From contig JAYJMM010000123.1 of the NCBI GenBank assembly GCA_037349105.1, positions 3,162,001 through 3,226,000 of the forward strand: a stretch of 64,000 bases of DNA, in the 5' to 3' direction. This document shows positions 56,690 to 64,000 of the stretch, piece by piece (position 1 is the stretch's first letter; each line of letters opens with the position of its first letter). The position numbers and the translations under genes were made by a program. Under the pieces are notes generated by a model, which had not been told where the DNA came from, ran no database searches, and saw only the letters and a list, made by a program, of their open reading frames with translations. The stretch comes from Limnomonas spitsbergensis. Its lineage: Eukaryota > Chlorophyta > Chlorophyceae > Chlamydomonadales.

Positions 56690-56792
56690 ACAAATAGGTG
56701 GGCGGCTTTCCTTTCCAAGTAGACAATCGGACGCCCACATGGCCGAGTTTTTTTGGGGCAGGGACCAGGGACCAGAGGTGCAATACCATCAA
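56690..56792 (+). mobile_element. LINE 3' end fragment
   Basis: CGGACGCCCACATGGCCGAG...ACCAGAGGTGCAATACCATC resembles the 3' region at 40141-40195. Confidence 0.5.
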
Positions 56793-57300
56793 CATAGGCG
56801 TCAGGACACTGACATGGGCCAAACAGCCTCCTGAATGGGTAAACCTCTCCGGGATAGGTGCAGAGTATTGATGGACGCAATGCTCCCTCAGAAGGGGCAA
56901 ACATATCCTGCCAAGGTGCATAGTACCGGTGGACACAGCATGGGATACACATGCGGCGACTGTTCGCATGAGCACGAGGCACAGAAACACGCCTGAGAAG
57001 AAGAGCAGCGAAGGCATGAGGAGGACGAAGACGCGTCCAACACCTCGTCGTCGCTCACAACGGTATCGCCAGCCATTTTTCTGCATCGTCGCCCAGTCAC
57101 CATGACCTGCATGCAGTACAGCAGAGAAAGCGCGGACTAGGCATCAGCGACATTCAGAATGGCACCGTTGCTGCAGCACAAACAATCGTTTCATGTTCCT
57201 GGTTCTGCCATTGACATCATACCGGCACATGATAGTATGCAGGGTGTTATGATCGTATTCAGCTCTGGTATTCCCGGGTGCCGGTTAGCCGCACACAATG

Positions 57301-57305
57301 TTACA
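57301..57305 (-). terminator. Candidate poly(A) signal TGTAA of the ICME gene
   Basis: TTACA on the plus strand reads TGTAA on the minus strand, 306 bases beyond the proposed stop. Confidence 0.4.
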
Positions 57306-57610
57306 TGGGAGGTTACTCAGTGCGACGGCCGAACGGGTGCCTACCATTATCCATGCCTTCTTTCTTTCAGCAGTGGTCACGAGCTGTTTGTCGAAAATGA
57401 CCCTCAAGCCCCTTCGAACCCCTAACAGACTGACTATCAAAGTATTATCAAACGCCGAACAAAAAGCCGATCAGAAAGCCGCTCTAGATGCTTGTGTGCC
57501 CTTGAAGCAGGTGTGCAGGGGCGCAGGCACAATTCAAATGCTCAGGCAATGGAGAGGCGCCCAGCTATATATCTTCATGAGCATGTGATTGACCAGGCTG
57601 CGTCTGCCCC

Positions 57611-60600
57611 TCATGGGGCCCGCCAGCTACTGGGCAGTGGTGACACCCCGCCCCGCTCCCTTCTGAGTCCCCCCAGTCCCCCCAGTCGTACCTCCACGAG
57701 CATGTCCGTGAGCAGGTCGCGCCCGCCCCGCATGGGATCCTCCAGCAGGAACGAAGTGTGTCCCTTGCCCTTAATCAAACTCATGCTGCAAGGCACGCCA
57801 GCAGCCTGAACCAGCAGGCAGCAACATATCAGGGGCGGAACATTTCAGGGGCGAACAGCACGCAGGGAGCTTCAGGGGCAAACAGCATGCAGGGACATGT
57901 AGCAAACTGCAGGCGGGAAAATAAGATTGGCCTGCTTTTTAGATATTGCATGGTTGGTACCCACTTCTTGCTTCATCTTATGCCCCACCCCCTTTGGGGA
58001 AAGCCAAGAAAGGGAAATCTTCTGCATGGTCGCCCCCGTCCATGCAGGGGGCTGATATACATATCCCCCTCACTATCTTGGCTGCAAGTTAGCATGAACC
58101 TAAATGTAGGCTTTTAGCTTCCTTGTCAATTCACCCAATTTGAACTTGTTGATAACTAAACAAGGGGCCTAGTTCTGTTTAGAAAGATAGTTCTGTTTAG
58201 TTCTGTAGAAATGTTCATTACTTCTAGTAGAAATGTTATGTTCTTTAGTTCTGTAGAGTGTAGAAATGTTCTTTAGTTCTAGTAGAAATGTTCTGTTTAG
58301 TAGTTCTGTTTTTTAGAAAAAGAGGGCGCCCCATCTTCCGAAGTTACGGGGCCAGAAAATCTGGGCGATGGAGCTGGCTTGGTTTTACTGTGACAGGCAA
58401 AACAGCTAGACTCCTTCCTGATGGCCACCCATCCCATACAACTTGCTGAGAAGTGAGTACCAGCATGACTCGGGCCATACCTTGAGCTGCTGATGGAGCT
58501 CGAGGCTGCATTCGTGAGGCGCAGACTTGTCTGCTGTGCCGTGGATGAGTGTCATGCGGGGCACGTGGTTCCTGCAACAACACACGGGGCAGCAGCTGTC
58601 AGCATGCGCCTCACTAATTTGAGTAACAAAAGGTTAAGATAGGTGTTGTGAACGAAGGCTGTGCAAGGCATGTGGCTCCTACAGCCACACACCAGGCAGC
58701 AGCTGCTAACCGCGCACATGCCCTCACACATCAGATTCAGTCAGAGTCACAAGGTACAGGTTCGATAGGATCGTGAAGAATTACTGCGTACCGGTCCTGT
58801 ATCTTCATTTCTGCCATGCATTACCCTTCCATATGCCCTCACCGTACAGCGCAATCAGATAAGGCTGCTACCCCCCCTGTCCGTATGCTTACGATATGCC
58901 GGGCGCCCAGGATTTGGCCACATCGAGGGGAGAGAGCTCTCTGTATGCTACCTGCCCGTCAATGGACATGATCTGCTTGAACAGGTTCCTGCAAGTTGCA
59001 ACAAGGTTGAGGATTTAGGATTGCGGCCGCCGTGTTTTTAATGGACATGATCTGCTTGAATAGTCTCCTACAAACGGCCATGAGAAATGGGACAAGTTTT
59101 GGTGCGGTGGTGACAACCTTGCATTTTGGATGTTTTGAATCTGAATATGGGGACTCAGCATAACGCTAGCAGCTTGTCCACTATATGGACCAGGGGGGGG
59201 GTGGGAAGTATTGCACGGGTGTCATTGCAGGAGTGGCCAGCGTTGCGGTGTGTCGTCTGCCTGATGCTTAGTCGGCTAAAAGCTGCAGCGCATCACACTG
59301 ACCTGTAGAGGCCTCGTCGGTGCAGGTGCTCCGAGAGTGCTGTAAGGTCGTACGCCCCTGATATCCCCACAAAGCCTCGGATGCGAGCGGGATTCCAGGC
59401 AGGGCTCGCACCCACAGTTGCCCGACCGGTCGCCATCCGCTCAGCCTGAGCAGAGCGCCCAAAGCAAGGGTAGGTAAGGTGGGGCTTGACAACATGGGAG
59501 CAACAGCAAGACTGGGAAAACAAAAACAGCGATCAGGTCAGAGATTCAGAGACGCTTGGTTGATGCAAAACCCAATACGCTGTGATGGCCACCAGTGAAC
59601 AGGACAGCAACAGCCCTGCAACACCTTTATGTTCATACCTGGCAGAAGAGCGCCAGCCGGCCCAGGGGAGCGCTGGAATAGTGGCCGAAACTATGAAACA
59701 CCCATGCTACACCCTTTCAAGAACCTGCAACACCCCGTGTTCATACCTGGCGGAAGAGCGCCAACGAGCCCAAATGAGCTCCGGCTGAGTGGCCGACGAT
59801 GAACACGTTGTCCGGGTCTCCGTGATGGTCCCCGATGTTGTTGCATACCCACGCCACGCCCTCATTCACATCCTCCAGCATCTGCAGAGCAATGCCCTGC
59901 ACCAGCACACAGACGGCAGGGGCAAAAGTGATACGAAGCGGCCAGGCGGGCACCCGGAGGCAGCATGGCTCATGTATCCGCGGACAATTCTTGTCGCTTG
60001 CAGTCTAGGCCTGGCTCCCAGCACCCGAGAATGACAAATCTAGGCCTGGCTCCCAGCATCCGAGCTTGACAAGACGCACCTGGGGAAAATTCCTGTAATC
60101 CAGGCATGCCACAATGACTCCGCGGTCGCTGAGCCGCCGGGCGAACAGAGCGCCCCATGCCTTATAGCCGATCGTCCACGCACCACCTGCATGGAAGCAA
60201 GGGATGCACAGCAAGGGGTGCTGCTCGCATACTGCACACATGCGCCGGCAAGTCTGGACTGGTCATTCTTTAAGTGCGCATTAATTCAACACTGTTGGTA
60301 GGCCGCTGGTAACCTGCACTGGACCGATGGGGACCAAAACCTTGGCCAGCCTACGACTAGTGGCCCTAGCAGCAGGGCTTGCTACACCAGGAACCTTCAG
60401 CTACATGCCGTCATGTAGCTGCATTGTAGCTGAGGCACACTAAAAATAAACACTAGTGCAGATCCAGATTTGAAGCCCTGGTTTGAAGGTGGATATATCA
60501 CCCAAACAACAGAGGTAAGTCCATAATGACTGAGGGACAGATTATCAGCTGCTTAAGGGTGTGATGAACTGATGATGTTTGGCCCCTGATGCTCGGCTAT

Positions 60601-61799
60601 TACGAGTGGTTGTCAGACCCACCTAGACCTGAGCCTAGCTGCACACCCATGAGGCTGCTGGCTGCCTCAGAAGCCCGAATAGTGATTAAGAAATACCTCA
60701 GATGGCTCTGAAAGCTATGAATGAGCTGGACCATCTTCAAATTCATTACCGGTATCCCTAACACATACATTTAGAAGCACTCACCATGCATACATTTGTG
60801 ATTCACACACACACAAATAGACACAAACAGCACCTGTGAGGAAGATGACCACGCTGTGGCCGGTGTCGACGTCGGGTGGCATGTATAGATCCAGCTGCTG
60901 GCGAGGACCATTGCCATACACAATGTTCTTGGTGACGCGTGGAGATAGGAGGTAGAAGAAGACCATCTGCACAGTATGAGGAAAGTTAATGACTGTGCTT
61001 ATTAACAGCGACCAAGCAGCAGTGCATGCCAACCCAGGACCCCCGGCTTTCGGCGGTGAAGGAGCTGAAGAGTGCAGACAAAAATCAAGAGTGACTGGAC
61101 TAGGCTGAAGCCATGAATGTGGCAGGACGGCCCAGACATGTCACTGGATCGACTGCAAAGTTGACAACGTGAGACTTGTAAGATACATTACTGCTGGATT
61201 GATTGCATCCTAACGCAGGCCCACGAGCTTGTGCCAGCATCAGTGCATGGTCAAAGAATGGCCTCGTCATATGCTGGTGGCGATTAAATTCAAAACCCGC
61301 GGCAAGGCACACAGGACCTGTGTGTCTTTAAGCTGCCTCATTTCAATCCCATTAAACCTACCTGGAGGAACCCTGGGAGGAGCAGAGTGACGTAAATTGT
61401 CATCTGAAAGACTGCCAAAGACCATTTCCACCCTGCACGCAAATGTTGGTCAGCGGCCTACCAATTCGATAGCATGGCTGATGTAGCAAGTTCCTCATGG
61501 GAGCAACAGAAACAACAAAAATCCCAGCAGCATTGTGTGACATGCACTGAGTTTGATAACAATTAAGGGGTCAACAGACGAAACTAAGCCCACTAGGGTC
61601 GCAACCTGATTTTGGCCCAAACGCCCATGCATTGACCGAAGTTCGCCTCACCAATTCCAAGGTACGTAAGGAGCTGAAGAGCCAGTTTAGTTAGAAGCCA
61701 CGCTTCTTTCCCAAGACCCCACAGGCTGAGGTGGGTCGTCAAGTATTCATCCCTATCGGGACTGGAAGGCCTGATGTCGGCATCAGTGAGTGCTCCCAT
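57611..61799 (-). CDS. ICME: Isoprenylcysteine alpha-carbonyl methylesterase (ICME/PCME family)
   Basis: ICME removes the methyl ester from prenylated C-terminal cysteines, acting at the ER/Golgi membrane. Nine exons on the minus strand (61652-61799, 61362-61432, 60834-60966, 60080-60186, 59747-59896, 59303-59445, 58893-58988, 58481-58571, 57611-57805) give 377 residues. An N-terminal membrane part ([16 protein letters not shown] and [20 protein letters not shown]) is followed by [19 protein letters not shown], the oxyanion-hole motif [12 protein letters not shown], and the GHSAG nucleophile elbow. The expected triad is Ser190, Asp297 (HGTAD) and His329 (GKGHTSF). [10 protein letters not shown] near the end is diagnostic against Arabidopsis ICME. 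The far C-terminus is uncertain: a GT donor after DMLVEV could splice to an undetected exon. The ATG at 61799 is the only in-frame start seen. Confidence 0.9.
58155..58320 (-). repeat. AT-rich TTCTGTTTAG/GTAGAAATGTTC repeats in the last ICME intron
   Basis: Irregular alternation of TTTAGTTCTGT and AGAAATGTTC over about 165 bases makes this a strongly AT-rich island within a GC-rich gene. Confidence 0.7.
60297..60452. mobile_element. Dispersed element copy in ICME intron 3
   Basis: It runs from GGCCGCTGGTAACCTGCACT and CCGATGGGGACCAAAACCTT to GCATTGTAGCTGAGGCACAC, then TAAAAATAAACAC. It is the most complete reference copy of the family, with internal TTCAGCTACATG and CATGTAGCTG inverted motifs. 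Confidence 0.6.
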
Positions 61800-61996
61800 A
61801 TGGCTGCACTTCAATTGCTATCAGAATTGCAGTCGATAAGCTGTGGCAGTGTGGCAGCGCCTGACCCCGCGGCGCTCGTGTCACCAGCCAGGGCCAGGAG
61901 TGTCACGCTCGCAGTTCCCACCGAATGTACGGCAATATTATTCCTTCAGTAATACACAGTCAGCAACGGACAATTGTGAACTCAATATACTTCTAA
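61800..61996. promoter_or_regulatory. 197-bp bidirectional interval between ICME and PEX19
   Basis: The two start codons are head to head, 197 bases apart, so 5' UTRs and core promoters must share this interval. No TATA box is obvious. Coordinated expression is possible but not shown. Confidence 0.5.
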
Positions 61997-63944
61997 ATGG
62001 ACGAGTTGCTGAAGGAAACGCTGCTAGATTTCGAGGGCGTGGAACCCGAGGCGGTCGACGCTAGTACCAGCGCCCGTGCGCCGGATGGCAGGTGTGTGCA
62101 GCCTCTGTGTTTATCGCCTACACAGGATCGAGCGCCACGCGCAACCTCCTCCAACTTGCGCAGGCCTCCGGGTACTGCTCCATCAAGGGGCCCATCTCTG
62201 CCAAAACGCGGCAAGGCCCCTTCCGTCGACCCCATCCAGCCCCCTGAAGCCACAGAGGCCAAGGCGTCGCAAATGCCGAAGCTTCCACCACGCAAACCAA
62301 AGCCTGCGGCATCCAGCTCTGCTACAGCAGATTCAACCAAAGCCAGCCTTCCCCCAGATGTTCAGAAATTAGCAAATGACCTCATGCGTCTGATTGAGGA
62401 GGCAGGGATGGGTGAGAGCAGGCTTGCATGGGATGAAGGAAATCACAGAAAACTGGCTGTGTGTGCAAATTTGACAGTCTTTGATAAAACCAATGCCTGT
62501 ACTTCGCAAGGCATTGCTGATTGCTGACCCATCCGGATCCCTTGCACACCTGTGACAAATTTAGTGCTTGCCAGACCACCTTCGGCAGGCCGGTGTGCAG
62601 CCATAACTGGGCTCATTTGGACCAAACCTAGACTGGCCTGCGGCACATGGCCAAGGTAGCATGGTTTGGAGCACCAGGCTCCCGTAATGTTGCTGAATCG
62701 TAGCTCACATCCCTGAACCTGAACGATGCTAATGGGTATACCCATGTCTGCCGGCTGCAGTTGGCGAGGATGATAAATCTGGGGATAAAGATGGGATGCT
62801 TGGCGGTCTAAGCCCCAGGCAATTTTCGTCGTCCACGCTCAAGTCCTTAGCCGAGCGAGCTAGACTAGCGGGGATGGACAATGGCGAAGCTGGCAGTGGC
62901 GCAGCGCAGCAGCCCGAGCCCAGCAGCAGCAGCGGGGTTGCCGAGGAGGAGGAGCATTATAGCTCCGTGGCGTTGCGAGGTCTGGCTCAGCAAACCAAGC
63001 AGACAGTGAAACAACAGTCCAAGTTTGCGCGGGGTGAAGGCGCCGGCCAGCAGCCACGGCCAGCAGGAGCGGCCGCCGGTGGCGGTTTTCCGTTTGGTGA
63101 CATCCTAGGGGCCCTGGGCGGCCTGGGCACCGGAGAGCCCGGAGCAGATGGGGATGCTGCCGGAGGCGGCATGGGCTTCATGGTTGACTATATCATGCAG
63201 AACCTTCTGAGCAAGGAGGTGCTGTACGGTCCGCTTAAGGTGAGGGACTGAGGTCCCCAGGTCATTTACACACCTAGTTCACGTGAACTTGCCAAAGCCA
63301 CATCTGTACGTGTGTTTGTGGCAAAGCAGAGGGGCTGCGCTCGCATGACTAGCTCTCGGCTTATTTGCGTTCACTGCCTTTCTGGCTGAGTCCTGAGTTG
63401 GGATCCTCTGGGGATCACGGCTGCTCAGCGGCTAGTTTTTATCATCTGAAGAACCGAAGGGAAATGATAGCATGACATCAGATTTGCTGACCAGCCCCAC
63501 ATTATCGAACAAATCTGTTGACTTGCGACTCATGCACCGATCGCCTGTGCTATGCCCAATGGCCACTGCTGTTTGGCTGCACTCATATCACGTTTTATTG
63601 TAGTGCTCTTTGGCTGCAACTCGGCTACATCACGGCCTACGGCCGCGGCTGAGGGGCCTGATGCAGAAAATATACTTGATTGGGTCACTATGCGTTAAGG
63701 ATGTTGGCCCTCTGAAGGTGGTCTGGCCTGCACTATAATGAACACTGGCTCACATCAACACTTTCCATTTACCATGTAGGACATACGTGACAGGTACCCT
63801 CCCTGGCTGGAATCCCATAGGGAGTCACTGTCGACTGAGGACCTCGAGCGCTACAACCTGCAGTACAGCAGTATCCAGGCTGTGTGCAAGCAGTACGAAG
63901 AGGACCCTGCAAATTTCAAGCGTCTGGTGGACCTCATACAGCAG
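61997..63944 (+). CDS. PEX19: PEX19, peroxisomal membrane-protein import receptor (C-terminus beyond the window)
   Basis: PEX19 is the cytosolic chaperone/receptor that binds peroxisomal membrane proteins and docks on PEX3. Three exons are visible (61997-62411, 62761-63239, 63780-63944), 353 codons in frame. The N-terminal MDELLKETLLDF resembles the PEX3-binding amphipathic helix. A disordered Pro/Ala/Ser-rich linker follows. The conserved core is MVDYIMQNLLSKEVLYGPLK (residues 279-298), then DIRDRYPPWLESHRESLS and FKRLVDLIQQ, the cargo-binding helical domain. The last visible exon ends at donor GTTGGT (63945), so the final segment, which usually ends in a farnesylated CaaX box, lies to the right. 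PEX19 farnesylation and ICME both belong to prenyl-protein biology, which makes the shared promoter interval noteworthy. Confidence 0.92.
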
Positions 63945-64000
63945 GTTGGTATGGCAGGGAGGAGGGGGGTAGGTTGTGAGGTCATGCCTCGTGCATACGT

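Larger units (their letters stand above)
55933..57610. other. Intergenic region with LINE 3' ends
   Basis: It holds LINE 3' fragments at 56205, 56304 and 56690. Minus-strand open frames around 56650-57112 are cysteine- and serine-rich but have no recognisable domain or convincing splice structure, and are not called. Confidence 0.5.

Noticed and set aside
56652..57112. Minus-strand cysteine/serine-rich reading frames
   Set aside because: Overlapping frames with no domain, no convincing splice sites and partial overlap with a LINE 3' end.

Overview
The window is nuclear DNA of a eukaryote, most probably a chlamydomonadalean green alga. This is inferred from short exons in long introns, CTGCAG-type acceptors, GC-rich coding sequence, plant-type versions of the encoded proteins (ICME methylesterase, plant-like CTD phosphatase, BIG-type ARF-GEF) and TGTAA-type poly(A) candidates. 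There is no sign of bacterial, organellar or viral gene organisation.

Layout. (1) 1-31,624, plus strand: one very large gene for a BIG/Sec7-family ARF guanine-nucleotide exchange factor, rebuilt as 30 in-frame exons (5,331 coding bases, 1,776 residues, N-terminus missing). Only about 17% of the span is coding. Many of its introns carry their own tandem array (units of about 110, 74, 29, 28, 22 and 21 bp, among others). (2) 32,430-34,803, minus: a complete SCP/CTDSPL2-like CTD phosphatase, tail to tail with the first gene. (3) 34,804-45,283: a gene-poor stretch with dead non-LTR retrotransposon pieces and one small SREK1IP1-like zinc-knuckle gene (40,789-41,575, minus). (4) 45,284-52,900, minus: a WD40/beta-propeller protein with a long disordered C-terminal half. 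(5) 53,901-55,932, plus: a complete four-exon gene for a small secreted protein with an eight-cysteine, lipid-transfer-protein-like pattern. (6) 55,933-57,610: retrotransposon 3' ends, one with perfect 17-bp target-site duplications. (7) 57,611-61,799, minus: an isoprenylcysteine methylesterase (ICME). (8) 61,997 to the right edge, plus: PEX19, head to head with ICME across 197 bp.

The proteins are mostly housekeeping (vesicle traffic, RNA polymerase II or related dephosphorylation, splicing, prenyl-protein turnover, peroxisome membrane biogenesis), and nothing suggests a coordinated cluster. The notable features are in the introns. In both the ARF-GEF and ICME genes, several introns contain decayed copies of the adjoining exon end together with its splice site, as though introns grow by tandem duplication across exon-intron junctions. 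Other introns hold near-identical minisatellites with higher-order block duplications, perfect hairpins and small inverted-repeat elements. The other main lead is the eight-cysteine secreted protein, a fold class usually regarded as a land-plant feature.
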